A stretch of DNA of 64,000 bases from Bradyrhizobium sp. CCGB01 (GCF_024199795.1 NZ_JANADK010000001.1:9166001-9230000), one strand, 5' to 3'; shown: positions 45,521 through 54,448, counted from the first letter of the stretch. Notes: generated from the sequence alone by a model not told the origin. Numbers and translations: made by a program.

Positions 45521-45895
45521 ATGAGCCAGAACCGTTCGAGCGTCGAAGCCGTCGTGCAATCCTATTTCGACGGCCTCTACGAGGGCGACGCCGAAAAACT
45601 CGGCGCCATCTTCCATCCCTCTGCCGATCTGCGCTGGGTCGAGAAGGGCGAGCTTCAGGTGCTGACCGTGCCCGACTGGCTCGACCGCGTGCGCAAGCGC
45701 CCCTCCGGCAAGGCCGAAGGCAAGCCGCGCGAGGATTTCATCGTCACCATCGACCGCTCCGACGACAAGACCGCCTTCATCAAGGTCAGATGCCAGCTGC
45801 CGCCGCGGTTTTTCACCGACTATCTGGTGGCGATGAAGCTGGCCGACGGCTGGCAGATCGTGTCGAAATCGTATCGGTATGACCTGAGGGAGTGA
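45521..45895 (+). CDS. NTF2-like (SnoaL/lumazine-binding-like) protein
   Basis: The 124-residue protein has the cone-shaped NTF2 fold pattern: N-terminal helix (VEAVVQSYFDGLYEGDAEKL), IFHPSADLRWVEKGE, then paired strands (AFIKVRCQLPPRFFTDYLVA) and the closing GWQIVSKSYRYDLRE. Such proteins are small-molecule-binding or isomerase-like, with no predictable substrate. The ATG follows AAAGGGATGACCC. It ends near a palindromic repeat. Confidence 0.85.
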   Translation: MSQNRSSVEAVVQSYFDGLYEGDAEKLGAIFHPSADLRWVEKGELQVLTVPDWLDRVRKRPSGKAEGKPREDFIVTIDRSDDKTAFIKVRCQLPPRFFTDYLVAMKLADGWQIVSKSYRYDLRE

Positions 45896-45949
45896 GGGGC
45901 TCTAACCTTCCGCTGCCCGAAATCGGGCACACTCACCCCTCATTCTCCG

Positions 45950-46063
45950 TCATTGCGAGCGCAACTCTCGCCACGCGTCATTGCGAGGAGCCCTTGCGAC
46001 GAAGCAATCCAGAATCCCTCCGCGGAGAAACTCTGGATTGCTTCGCTGCGCTCGCAATGACGG
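45950..46063. repeat. Palindromic intergenic repeat (CATTGCGAG family)
   Basis: GTCATTGCGAGGAGCC...GAAGCAATCCAGA pairs with TCTGGATTGCTTCG...CGCTCGCAATGACG around a short centre, and a partial extra arm lies upstream at 45950. A lone arm of the same family is near 48831-48845. It separates the NTF2-like and beta-lactamase genes. Confidence 0.75.
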
Positions 46064-46111
46064 CGCGGATAACGCGTCCATTGCATCCCTCCGTCTTGCC
46101 CAAGGTCCCCC

Positions 46112-46969
46112 ATGCTGCTCGATCGCCGTTCTCTGCTCGCCTCGCTCTGCTGGATGGCTGCCTCCCCCGCGTTCGCCGCAGAGGCGCCGCCTGAACTCGA
46201 AACCTACGAGCGCGAGAGCGGCGGGCGGATCGGGGTCTATGCCGAAAACCTCGCGACCGGCGCCAAGCTCGCATGGCGCGCCGACGAGCGGTTCGTCATG
46301 TGCTCGACCTTCAAGGCCTCGCTCGCCGCTTGCGTGCTGGCGCGGGTCGATCGTGGCGAGGAGCAGCTTGCCGCCATGATCCCCTACGGCCAAGCCGACC
46401 TGCTGGACTACGCCCCGATCGCCAAGCAAAACCTCGCCGCCGGCAAGATGTCGGTCAGCGAGATGTGCAAGGCGATCGTCGAGCTCAGCGACAACACCTG
46501 CGCCAATTTGCTGTTGGCGCGGATCGGCGGCCCCGCCGCGCTCACCGCGTTCTGGCGGTCGCTCGGCGACACCACCTCGCGGCTCGACCACAACGAGCCC
46601 GAACTCAACCGCTCACCGCCCGGCGATCCCCGGGACACCACGACGCCGGCGGCGATGGCAGGCAATCTGCGCCGGCTGGTCACCGGCGAAGCACTGTCGG
46701 CGGCCTCGCGTGCCCAGCTCACCGAATGGATGCTGGGTTGCAAGACCGGGGCGAACAGGCTGCGCGGCGGACTGCCGGCAAGCTGGAAGATCGGCGACAA
46801 GACCGGCAACAACGGCAAGGATGCCTCGGGCGATATCGCAGTCGTTTGGCCGAAGCCGGACACGCCGATCCTGATCGCGGCCTATACCCAGGGTGGCACG
46901 CCGACCGCTCCGCAGATCGAGGCCGCGTTCGCGCGCATCGGGCGCCTGGTGACCGAACGGCTGGCGTGA
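46112..46969 (+). CDS. bla: Class A beta-lactamase
   Basis: The 285-residue periplasmic serine hydrolase should open beta-lactam rings. A twin-arginine-like signal (LDRRSLLASLCW, ending FAAEA) is present. Catalytic motifs are complete: STFK with Ser65 and Lys68, SDN at 126-128, EPELN with Glu162 and Asn166 (Ambler 166 and 170), and KTG at 230-232. Cys64 corresponds to Ambler 69, but the partner Cys of disulfide-type carbapenemases (Ambler 238) is absent (KTGNNG). No LysR regulator is adjacent. The substrate range cannot be predicted. Confidence 0.93.
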   Translation: MLLDRRSLLASLCWMAASPAFAAEAPPELETYERESGGRIGVYAENLATGAKLAWRADERFVMCSTFKASLAACVLARVDRGEEQLAAMIPYGQADLLDYAPIAKQNLAAGKMSVSEMCKAIVELSDNTCANLLLARIGGPAALTAFWRSLGDTTSRLDHNEPELNRSPPGDPRDTTTPAAMAGNLRRLVTGEALSAASRAQLTEWMLGCKTGANRLRGGLPASWKIGDKTGNNGKDASGDIAVVWPKPDTPILIAAYTQGGTPTAPQIEAAFARIGRLVTERLA

Positions 46970-46988
46970 GCCGCGCCGCATTGACCTC

Positions 46989-48626
46989 ATGGCGGCTTCC
47001 GGGCCAAGACAGGCCATGATCGCAGCCAAATTTCAGACCTTTCTCATCCTGCTCGCCGTGCTGGCGGGCGTGGCGCTGGCCGCGCGCCGCTTCAACGTCG
47101 CCCCGGCCATTCTGCTGATGCTGGCCGGCGTCGGCCTCGCCTTCGTGCCGGGCATGCCCCCGGTGGAACTGCCGCCGGAACTGGTGCTGCTGATGGTGCT
47201 GCCGCCGCTGATCTACTCGGCGAGCGTCGCGATGAGCTGGCGCGAGTTCAGGAACAACCTGCGCCCGATCGTGCTGCTCGCGGTCGGCGCGGTGATCTTC
47301 ACCGCAGCGCTGGTGGCGGCCGCCACGCATTATTTGATCGGCCTGCCATGGACCATCGGCTTCCTGCTCGGCGCCATCGTCGCGCCGCCCGACGTGGTGG
47401 CGCCGCTCGCGATCGCGCGCCGGCTCAACCTGCCGCGCCGGCTCGTGGTGATCCTCGAGGGCGAAGGGCTCGCCAACGACGCCACCGCGCTGATCCTCTA
47501 CCGCTTCGCGCTCGCCGCCATCACGGTCGGCCACTTCTCGCTGCCGCTGGCGGCCGGCGAGTTCTCCCTGATCGTCGCCGGCGAAATCGCCTTCGGCATC
47601 GGCGTCGGCTGGCTCTCACTTCGCGCCCGCAAATGGTCCAGGGATCCGCAGGTCGAGCTGACGCTGTCGCTGATCACGCCCTACGTCTCCTACTGGCTGC
47701 CCGAGCATGTCGGCGGCTCCGGCGTGATCGCCACCGTCGCCTGCGGCCTCTATGTCAGCTGGAACGGCCCGCTGCTGATCTCGGCGTCGACGCGCCTGCA
47801 AGGAATCTTCTTCTGGGACCTCGTGATCTATCTGATCGAGGGCCTGCTGTTCCTGCTCACCGGCTTCCAGATGCGCGCGCTCTACGAGAAATCGAAGACG
47901 TTCCCGCTCGACGACATCCTGATCGCGACCGCCGTGGTTCTGCTGATCATCGTGATCGCACGCTTCGTCTGGCTCTATCCCGCGACCTATCTGCCGCGGA
48001 TTCTTTCGAAGTCGCTGCGCGAGCGCGATCCGTCGCCGCCCTGGCAATGGCCGTTCGTGCTCGCCTTCACTGGCGTGCGCGGCGCGGTGTCGCTGGCGGC
48101 GGCGCTGGCGCTTCCGTTCACGCTGCCGGGCGGAGAAGCCTTCCCGTATCGCGACCTGATCCTGTTCGTGGCATTCGGCGTCATCTTCGTCACGCTGATC
48201 GGCGTCGGCCTGACGCTGCCGCCGGTGGTGCGCTGGCTCGGCGTCGCCGAAGCCGGCCGCAACGAGCATGTCGCCGAGCACGAGGCCGAGATCGCCGCAC
48301 GGCGCCAGGCGCTCGATGCCGCGCTGAAATCGCTGGACGCGCTGACAGCCGAAAAGGAGGTCTCCGACGAGGTCATGCGGCTCCTGCGCGCGCGTCACGA
48401 GATCCGCGTCAACCAGCTGCCGGAGTCGCTCGATCCCGCCCACCATGACGTCTCCGCCGCCGGCACCGCACTGACCCGCAACCTGATCGACGCCGAGCGC
48501 AAGTTCATCCATAACCTCCTGCGCGACGGTCAGATCACCGACGAGACGAGACGCCGGATCGAGCGGGATCTGGATCTGGAAGAGGCGAGTTTGGCGAACC
48601 GGGAATATCGGGGGGCGCCGCTGTGA
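46989..48626 (+). CDS. CPA1-family sodium(cation)/proton antiporter
   Basis: The 545-residue inner-membrane protein has about twelve hydrophobic segments (LILLAVLAGVALAARRF onward). Antiporter signatures are LVLLMVLPPLIYSASVAMSW, GAIVAPPDVVAPLAIARRL, ILEGEGLANDATALILYRFA and FTGVRGAVSLAAALALPF. A cytoplasmic C-terminal tail of about 130 charged residues follows (AEHEAEIAARRQALDAALKS). It exchanges Na+ or K+ for protons. The start is uncertain, and ATG 47016 (MIAAKFQTFLILL) would give a more typical N-terminus. It follows the beta-lactamase stop by 19 bases. Confidence 0.9.
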   Translation: MAASGPRQAMIAAKFQTFLILLAVLAGVALAARRFNVAPAILLMLAGVGLAFVPGMPPVELPPELVLLMVLPPLIYSASVAMSWREFRNNLRPIVLLAVGAVIFTAALVAAATHYLIGLPWTIGFLLGAIVAPPDVVAPLAIARRLNLPRRLVVILEGEGLANDATALILYRFALAAITVGHFSLPLAAGEFSLIVAGEIAFGIGVGWLSLRARKWSRDPQVELTLSLITPYVSYWLPEHVGGSGVIATVACGLYVSWNGPLLISASTRLQGIFFWDLVIYLIEGLLFLLTGFQMRALYEKSKTFPLDDILIATAVVLLIIVIARFVWLYPATYLPRILSKSLRERDPSPPWQWPFVLAFTGVRGAVSLAAALALPFTLPGGEAFPYRDLILFVAFGVIFVTLIGVGLTLPPVVRWLGVAEAGRNEHVAEHEAEIAARRQALDAALKSLDALTAEKEVSDEVMRLLRARHEIRVNQLPESLDPAHHDVSAAGTALTRNLIDAERKFIHNLLRDGQITDETRRRIERDLDLEEASLANREYRGAPL

Positions 48627-48633
48627 GGCGCCG

Positions 48634-48801
48634 TCGTCCCGGACAAGCGCAGCGAAGCGGAGCGCAGATCCGGGACCCCGCGCGAGCGCTTGCGCTCGTC
48701 GCGATAACCACAGGGAGTTGTTTGGCGAAGACTCGGAGTTACCGTCTCGCGCCACAACCGCTCCCTGTGGTTATGGGTCCCCGCGTTCGCGGGGACGACA
48801 G
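48634..48801. mobile_element. Diverged MITE-like copy 4, joined to another repeat type
   Basis: The right part, CTCCCTGTGGTTATGGGTCC, then CCGCGTTCGCGGGGACGAC, matches the right end of copies 1-3 with G/C changes in the terminal palindrome. The left part (GTCGTCCCGGACAAGCGCAG...) is of a different repeat type. It lies between the convergent antiporter and amidase genes. Confidence 0.55.
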
Positions 48802-48844
48802 TGATGAGGTTGGCTGACACTGTCGCCTCGTCATTGCGAGCGCA

Positions 48845-49660
48845 CTACCGCCTCTCGCAAAACTCCTCGACCCCCGCCGCAACCGCTCCCGCAATCATCT
48901 CCTGCCGCTCCGCCGAGTTCATCGTCATCTCCTCGTCGCGGTTGATGATCGAGCCGGCCTCGAGCAGCACTGCGGCACTCCTCGTCCGCGAGAGCACGAT
49001 GAGCCCATCATAGCGGTAGACGCCGACCTCCTTGTCGAGCAGCTGGCGCCGGTAGCGGCCCATCACCGGCAACGTGTATTGGCTGGCATAATGCAGGCCC
49101 TGCTGCTTCAACTGCCGGCCGATCATCCGGGCCAGCATCAGGCTGGTGGCGAAGTGCGGATTCTGCTGCGACACGAACAGCGAGTGGCCGGAAAAGCGGT
49201 CGCTGAAATAGCTCTTCGCGCCGTCGAATTCCCAAGTCTCGAGCAGCTTGTCCGGCACCGAATCGTGATGGATCGAAAGGAAGAGATCGGCCCGGCCGTC
49301 ATTCGCGGCACCGACCCGCTTGAACAGGCTCGGCCGCGCCTTGCCGTCCGTGATGAGCAGGCGGGTTGCGGCAAAGCCTTCGGACTTGAGCTTCGCCGTG
49401 ACCAGCCTTGCGAGCCGGACGTTGAAGCCGAACTCCGGATCATTGCGCGCACTCAGGGCGCCATAGGAGTCCGGGGTGTGCCCGACATCAACGACGATCC
49501 GAAATTTCGGCTTCTCGCATTTGACCGGTGCAGACGAAGGCCTGGGCTTTGCTTTCGCAATCTTCCGGGCCGGGGCGGCACGGCCCGCGTCGATCGACGG
49601 AAGCAACAGCGCAACCATCGACACGAGGAGAATTGCAACGATACCCCGCCCTGGCGACAA
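48845..49660 (-). CDS. N-acetylmuramoyl-L-alanine amidase (Amidase_3)
   Basis: The 271-residue protein has an N-terminal signal or anchor (GIVAILLVSMVALLLPSI) and a zinc amidase domain from about residue 52. Metal ligands fit IVVDVGHTPDSYG (His), NDPEFGFNV (Glu) and LSIHHDSV (His), with catalytic Glu in VLLEAGSIIN. It cleaves the bond between muramic acid and the stem peptide in the periplasm. It lacks an AMIN or LysM domain, so it is a minimal form. It lies 3 bases after the Rieske oxygenase gene on the same strand, suggesting one transcript. Confidence 0.92.
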   Translation of the reverse strand: MSPGRGIVAILLVSMVALLLPSIDAGRAAPARKIAKAKPRPSSAPVKCEKPKFRIVVDVGHTPDSYGALSARNDPEFGFNVRLARLVTAKLKSEGFAATRLLITDGKARPSLFKRVGAANDGRADLFLSIHHDSVPDKLLETWEFDGAKSYFSDRFSGHSLFVSQQNPHFATSLMLARMIGRQLKQQGLHYASQYTLPVMGRYRRQLLDKEVGVYRYDGLIVLSRTRSAAVLLEAGSIINRDEEMTMNSAERQEMIAGAVAAGVEEFCERR

Positions 49661-49663
49661 GTC

Positions 49664-51001
49664 CTACTCCGCTGCCGCGATTTGGGGACGGCCGACGAAG
49701 CCGGCGACATCGCCGAAGCGCTCCAGCATCACGGCCGGCAAATCCTTGGTCTTGCTGGTGACACAGGCGCCCGAGCGCACCGCGTAGCGATCCTGATACG
49801 CCGCTTGCGGCGGCGGCTCGCCCTGCTGAAGCGCACGCGCCAGCTCCATCACGACTTTCCGGAAATGCATGATGCCGAGATCAGTCGGGCCGAGATGCTC
49901 GCGAGTGCGGTCGGCGATCGGGCCCTGGCTATCCTGCACGGCGGCATCCTGCTCGGAGACGCCCTTGATACCGGTGTAGCTCCGGGTCTTCTGGAGTTTT
50001 CGGTCGATCAGGTAATCGTTGCCCTTGTGACGCAGCGGCACGTAATTGTCGTCGACCTCCGCGATCACGCCATTGCCGCGATCATAAGCATCACGCTCTC
50101 CTTGCGTCAGCGGTCGCTCCGGATTCCAGACATAGGTATAGATCCAGCAATTGGTGTCGGTCACCGGCACAAAAGTCTGGCCAAAGATGTTCTCGCCCGG
50201 CATCGCGCTCGGCGCGTAGGCGTGGAACGGCATCAGGAATTGCGCAATGCGCCAGTAGATGTTGTCGCTGCCCGTGAGACGGCCGCCGGCAATCGTGAGG
50301 CCAGCCTCGTGCGGGGCGACCTTGATCACGGGACGCGGATCCTCTGCGATCCAGCGCATATGGTCGCTCGACATCCGCACCAGCGGATTCACGAAATGCT
50401 TCTTGATGTCCAGAATCTCGTTCTCCTCCTTGTCGAAGGAAAGATGCGCGAAGGTGAAATGCGCGGTGTCGATCGAGCCTTCCAGCGCCTGCACCCAGTT
50501 GCAGTCCTGCCATTTCTTGCTCACGTAGCGATGCGAGGCCGGCAGCAGCGCCATTTCCAGGTCGGGCAGCTCGGGCATCACCTCCGCGGGACCCATATAG
50601 GCCCAGATCATCTCACCCCATTCGCGCACCGGGTAGGATTTGATGCGGATGAGATCCTTGGCGTTGAGATCGGGATAGGAGGTCGGCATGTCGACGCAAC
50701 GACCGTCGGTGTCGAACTTCCAGCCGTGATAGACGCATCGGATGCCGCATTCCTCAACGCGCCCGAGCCAGAGATTGGCGCCGCGATGCGGACAGTATTG
50801 GTCGATCACGCCGACGACACCACAGGAATCGCGGAAGGCGAGCAGCTCTTCGCCGAGCACGACGATCTTCTTCGGCTCGCCGTCGGGCTCGGGGAGTTCT
50901 TCTGAGAGCAGGACGGGGATCCAGAATCGTCGCAGCAGCTCGCCCATGCCCGTTCCGGGGCCGGACTCGGTCAGAAACTTGTTGTCCTCGGCGCGGAGCA
51001 T
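49664..51001 (-). CDS. Rieske non-haem iron oxygenase, alpha subunit
   Basis: The 445-residue protein belongs to the phthalate/vanillate-type Rieske oxygenases. The 2Fe-2S ligands are in QYCPHRGANL and CVYHGWKFD (C-x-H and C-x2-H). The mononuclear iron site is in EGSIDTAHFTFAHLSFD (Asp, His, His). These enzymes hydroxylate or O-demethylate aromatic acids with electrons from a reductase, which is not encoded nearby. The substrate is unknown. The ATG is preceded by CGGGAGGATCAGGC. Confidence 0.92.
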   Translation of the reverse strand: MLRAEDNKFLTESGPGTGMGELLRRFWIPVLLSEELPEPDGEPKKIVVLGEELLAFRDSCGVVGVIDQYCPHRGANLWLGRVEECGIRCVYHGWKFDTDGRCVDMPTSYPDLNAKDLIRIKSYPVREWGEMIWAYMGPAEVMPELPDLEMALLPASHRYVSKKWQDCNWVQALEGSIDTAHFTFAHLSFDKEENEILDIKKHFVNPLVRMSSDHMRWIAEDPRPVIKVAPHEAGLTIAGGRLTGSDNIYWRIAQFLMPFHAYAPSAMPGENIFGQTFVPVTDTNCWIYTYVWNPERPLTQGERDAYDRGNGVIAEVDDNYVPLRHKGNDYLIDRKLQKTRSYTGIKGVSEQDAAVQDSQGPIADRTREHLGPTDLGIMHFRKVVMELARALQQGEPPPQAAYQDRYAVRSGACVTSKTKDLPAVMLERFGDVAGFVGRPQIAAAE

Positions 51002-51074
51002 GCCTGATCCTCCCGATGTTGTTTTCGGGAAGATTGGCGCGTGCGGGGGAAGACGTCAACGCAAGAACAGCTTT

Positions 51075-51100
51075 GTAGGGCGGATTGGCGAAGCGAAACC
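51075..51100. repeat. Partial repeat arm (GTAGGGCGG family)
   Basis: GTAGGGCGGATTGGCGAAGC matches the left arm of the elements at 2619 and 55393, but the inverted partner arm is degraded into the sequence before 51164. It lies between the secreted-protein gene and the Rieske gene. Confidence 0.55.
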
Positions 51101-51164
51101 TCCACCGCTCTCGCAGACCGAATGGCGGACGATGCACCGCCATTCGGCCCCGCACTCGTTGGAA

Positions 51165-51596
51165 TTACCTGACGGTGACAGCGACCGTGTATACCTTGCC
51201 ATTATCCGGGTCGGTGGGGTCTGCCGTCACGCGCCGATACGTGAAGGAGTCTTCGCCGACGAACCCCTTCTTGGATTGGTACACCACGCTGGTCAGCCGC
51301 ACGGTCTTGGCTTCTCCGTTTCTCAACTTGCGTTGCCCGGAGCTCGCTCTCGTCGTCACGGCGCCGTTTTTCGGCGGAGACACGACCTCAATGCTGACGG
51401 GCCATACCTTGCCACTGGCATCGACGCGCCAGTGTCCTCCGCATTTGCAGATTTCCTTTGCCTCGCCCGATTTCACGACGAGCGACGTGTTCCCCCCGCC
51501 CGCATGGGCGCCACAGAGGATACTGAAGAACAGGACGAGCGCCGCACTGATTTTGATCAAAAGGGCCGTCGGTAGGCGTACCGGGTAGATTGTCAT
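51165..51596 (-). CDS. Small secreted protein with Ig/cadherin-like motif
   Basis: The 143-residue protein begins MTIYPVRLPTALLIKISAAL and has a signal peptide ending near CGAHAGG. The mature part holds a CKC motif (EAKEICKCGGHWRV) and a C-terminal beta segment YQSKKGFVGEDSFTYRRV. That segment resembles the G-F-x-G-x-D-x-F-x-Y line of bacterial Ig-like/cadherin repeats. ATG 51596 is preceded by GGAGAGATATGAG. An upstream TTG is unlikely. It lies 81 bases downstream of the caspase-FGE gene on the same strand, so the two may be expressed together. Function is unknown. Confidence 0.7.
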   Translation of the reverse strand: MTIYPVRLPTALLIKISAALVLFFSILCGAHAGGGNTSLVVKSGEAKEICKCGGHWRVDASGKVWPVSIEVVSPPKNGAVTTRASSGQRKLRNGEAKTVRLTSVVYQSKKGFVGEDSFTYRRVTADPTDPDNGKVYTVAVTVR

Positions 51597-51677
51597 CTCA
51601 TATCTCTCCAATGAAAAAATCGTAGAATTATCGTATGTGGTCGTTCCGGCTGGCGAGGCCGATGAATTCGTGCCCGG

Positions 51678-54308
51678 CTATCTCAACATCCTCGCGACTC
51701 GAAATCCAACGTTGCTCACGCGTCCTTCGGACTGCACGCCATAGCGGCTCCCCGCTTCGACGGCATCCGCCTTGCTCACCCAAGAGCCTCCCCTGAGGAC
51801 GCGCTGCTCGCATCGGCCTTTCAGCCAAGGACTACCGTCCGTAGGCGCGCCCTCATAAGTGTCGTTGACACAATCCTCGACCCATTCCCAGATATTGCCG
51901 TGCACCTGATAGAGCCCCCACGGATTTGGCTGGAAGGAATCGACAGGAGCCGTCTTTTGTCCGGAGCCACCCTTTGCATTCTTGTCCTGGCTGGCCCTGT
52001 CATCGTAGTTGGCCTGTCCCCGAGAAACCGAGGCTCCCCACCAGAACGACGACGTCGTTCCCGCTCGTGTCACATATTCCCGCTCGGCTTCGCTCAGGAG
52101 GCGGTACGTTCTGCCGGTGCGGCCCGACAACCAGGCCGCATAGCTCTTCGCGTCCGACCAGGAAATGTTGATTGCCGGCCGCCTTCCGCGGCCCCAACCA
52201 TTGTCCCAGGGCTTGTATCCGTTGCATCCCCCATCGGCGACGCAGGCGTCCCATTCCGCAAACGTGACGGCGTAACGGCCAACGGCGAATGAATGGGCGA
52301 ACGTCACCTTGTGACGAGACGATTCCGTGGCGCGCTTCGATGCGCTCTCCGACGCTCCCATCATGAAGGCGCCGGGCGGCACCACGACCATCTCCGGACA
52401 CTTTTCACATTCCTTGAAACTGGCTTTTTGCTTCAGGGCCGTCTCTTCCGACTCGGACAACACCTTGAGACCAAGCGCAGTCGATCCCTCGCGCTGCTGG
52501 GTCGCCTCCATGGCCGGGAGCGTGGCGTTGGTGGAAGCCAATTGCGTGGCTTGCATCGCCTTGAGCCGTTCGCGCACCTCTGCCGACCGCGAGCTTTCGG
52601 GGAATTTGCTGAGGAATTCTTCGAACATTGCCGGCGCGTGCCCGTCCTTGATCGCATTCCAGACGATCTCATCGGTTGCGGGAGGCGCCGGAGGCGGCGC
52701 CGCTGCCGCGGCCAGCTCCTTCTTCAGATCGTCACGACGCGATAGCGCGGCGGAAACGTGCGAACTGCTCGAATATTTCGCGGAGTACTCCTCGAAGATC
52801 GCAGGGTCGCGCGACTCCTTGATCGCGTTCCAGACGATCTCCTCCGCCGGAGGCGGTGGCGGCGCTTGAGCGGCGGCAATCTCTTTCCTCAAATCATCCC
52901 TGCGCTGCCGTGCGTCCGCGACGTGCGAGCTCGCCGCATATTTACTCACGAACTCATCGAAAATCGCGGGATCACGCGATCCCTTGATCGCGGCCCAAAC
53001 GATGTCCTCGGCGGCGGGAGGCGGCGGAGCTTGTGTGGCGGCAATCTGCTTTTTCAACTCGTCCCTGCGCACCTGCGCGTCCGCCAGATGCGGGCTTGCT
53101 GGAAACTTGCTGGCGAAATCCTCGAAGATTGCCGGATGAGTCGAGCCCTTGATGGCATCCCAGACGACTTCATCGGCCGTCGGAGGCGGTGGAATGCGGG
53201 CGGCTGCGGCGGCAATCTGCTTTTGCAATTCGTCGCGGCGCGATTGTGCCTCGGCTCGATGCTTGCTGGCCGGAAACTTGCTCACGAAATCATCGAAAAT
53301 GGCGGGATAGTTCGAATCCCTGATCGCCATCCAGACGATTTCGTCGGCCGTAGGTGGCGGCGGCACCCGCGCGGCAGCCGCGGCCTGCGCCTGAATCAGC
53401 TCGCCGCGCCGTGATTCCGCCGCCTTCAGATGCGGGCTCGTCGGAAACTTCGCGATGAACTCCTCGAACACCGCCGGATACGTCGAATCCTTCACGGCGC
53501 TCCACACGATGTCATCCGTCGTTGGCGGCGGCGGAAGCTTCGGTGCATCGACGATCGAGACGACGGAGCCGCCCAGCGATCCGTAGACGAACGGCTCCTG
53601 GTGACGATTGGTGACCTTCAGCACCTCATCGCGAACCCGGCCGAACGCAATCCGCAGGTCCAAGCCGGGAGCAGCAATGTTGTGCAGCAGCGCAGCCGTG
53701 AAGGGACTGTTCTTCGCATCGCCATCCAGCGCGACCGACCCGGCCTTGGCCGCGAAGGCGATCAGCGTATCGGTGACCGCGGGCTCGACCTTCGCCAATC
53801 CGCGACCGATTGAACGAGAAGCCACGGTTCTCTTCATGGTCTTGAGGAACGGATTGTCCCGGCAGGCATCCAGGATGACGAGGCGAAGCCGCCTGGTGGG
53901 CTCGATCGACTTCAGAATGCGATCGAGGGAAATGGCCTCATCCTCGATATCGAAGTCGCGCGCCAGCTTCGCGTCGACGGGGATGACGTAGTTTGCGCCA
54001 TCCACCTCGATGCCATGTCCGGCAAAATAGACGACGGCCACGTCGGCATCGCTCGCCATCTCCGCGAAATCGCTGATCGCGCGGCGCATGTCCGAGATTC
54101 CAAGATCGCGGCGAGCGTCGATCGCGGAAAAGCCTGCGGATCTGAACAAGGCCGCAATCTCTGCAGCGTCATTCCGGGGATTGGGGAGGCTCGGAACGTT
54201 CCGGTACGACGAATTGCCGATCACCAGAGCGACGCGTTTCTCGGCCGCCGCCTGACCTGCAAACCCGCAAAAAAAGAGCGCAAGAATGGTAGCCGCCACC
54301 AAGCGCAT
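51678..54308 (-). CDS. Caspase-like protein with six tandem repeats and FGE-like C-terminus
   Basis: The 876-residue protein has a signal peptide (residues 1-22) and a peptidase C14 domain at about 23-245, with His98 (VVYFAGHGIEVDG) and Cys149 (VILDACRDNPFLKT). Six repeats of 52-57 residues (about 257-584) share the pattern PPPPTADEIVWxAIKxS, xPAIFEEFxxKFPxSxH and RRDELKKQIAA. A formylglycine-generating-enzyme-like (SUMF1) domain fills about 632-876 (MVVVPPGAFMMGASES, RLLSEAEREYVTRAG, VHGNIWEWVED, VLRGGSW, NVGFRVAR). The segment where true FGEs carry their catalytic cysteines reads EAGSRYG, so formylglycine synthesis is unlikely. ATG 54308 is chosen for its signal peptide and GGGGGG ribosome site. 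The N-terminus resembles the caspase at 43000-44811. Confidence 0.88.
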   Translation of the reverse strand: MRLVAATILALFFCGFAGQAAAEKRVALVIGNSSYRNVPSLPNPRNDAAEIAALFRSAGFSAIDARRDLGISDMRRAISDFAEMASDADVAVVYFAGHGIEVDGANYVIPVDAKLARDFDIEDEAISLDRILKSIEPTRRLRLVILDACRDNPFLKTMKRTVASRSIGRGLAKVEPAVTDTLIAFAAKAGSVALDGDAKNSPFTAALLHNIAAPGLDLRIAFGRVRDEVLKVTNRHQEPFVYGSLGGSVVSIVDAPKLPPPPTTDDIVWSAVKDSTYPAVFEEFIAKFPTSPHLKAAESRRGELIQAQAAAAARVPPPPTADEIVWMAIRDSNYPAIFDDFVSKFPASKHRAEAQSRRDELQKQIAAAAARIPPPPTADEVVWDAIKGSTHPAIFEDFASKFPASPHLADAQVRRDELKKQIAATQAPPPPAAEDIVWAAIKGSRDPAIFDEFVSKYAASSHVADARQRRDDLRKEIAAAQAPPPPPAEEIVWNAIKESRDPAIFEEYSAKYSSSSHVSAALSRRDDLKKELAAAAAPPPAPPATDEIVWNAIKDGHAPAMFEEFLSKFPESSRSAEVRERLKAMQATQLASTNATLPAMEATQQREGSTALGLKVLSESEETALKQKASFKECEKCPEMVVVPPGAFMMGASESASKRATESSRHKVTFAHSFAVGRYAVTFAEWDACVADGGCNGYKPWDNGWGRGRRPAINISWSDAKSYAAWLSGRTGRTYRLLSEAEREYVTRAGTTSSFWWGASVSRGQANYDDRASQDKNAKGGSGQKTAPVDSFQPNPWGLYQVHGNIWEWVEDCVNDTYEGAPTDGSPWLKGRCEQRVLRGGSWVSKADAVEAGSRYGVQSEGRVSNVGFRVARMLR

Positions 54309-54448
54309 AAGATCCCCCCAAATCGCCCCTTGCGAGTATATCGCTGGTTGAAGCGCCCGCAAGCAGCACCCTACGCCCACATCATTTGACATGGGCAGCG
54401 CCAAATCCGTGATTCAGATCACGCAGGGCGTCCGGCAGCGACAGCCGT

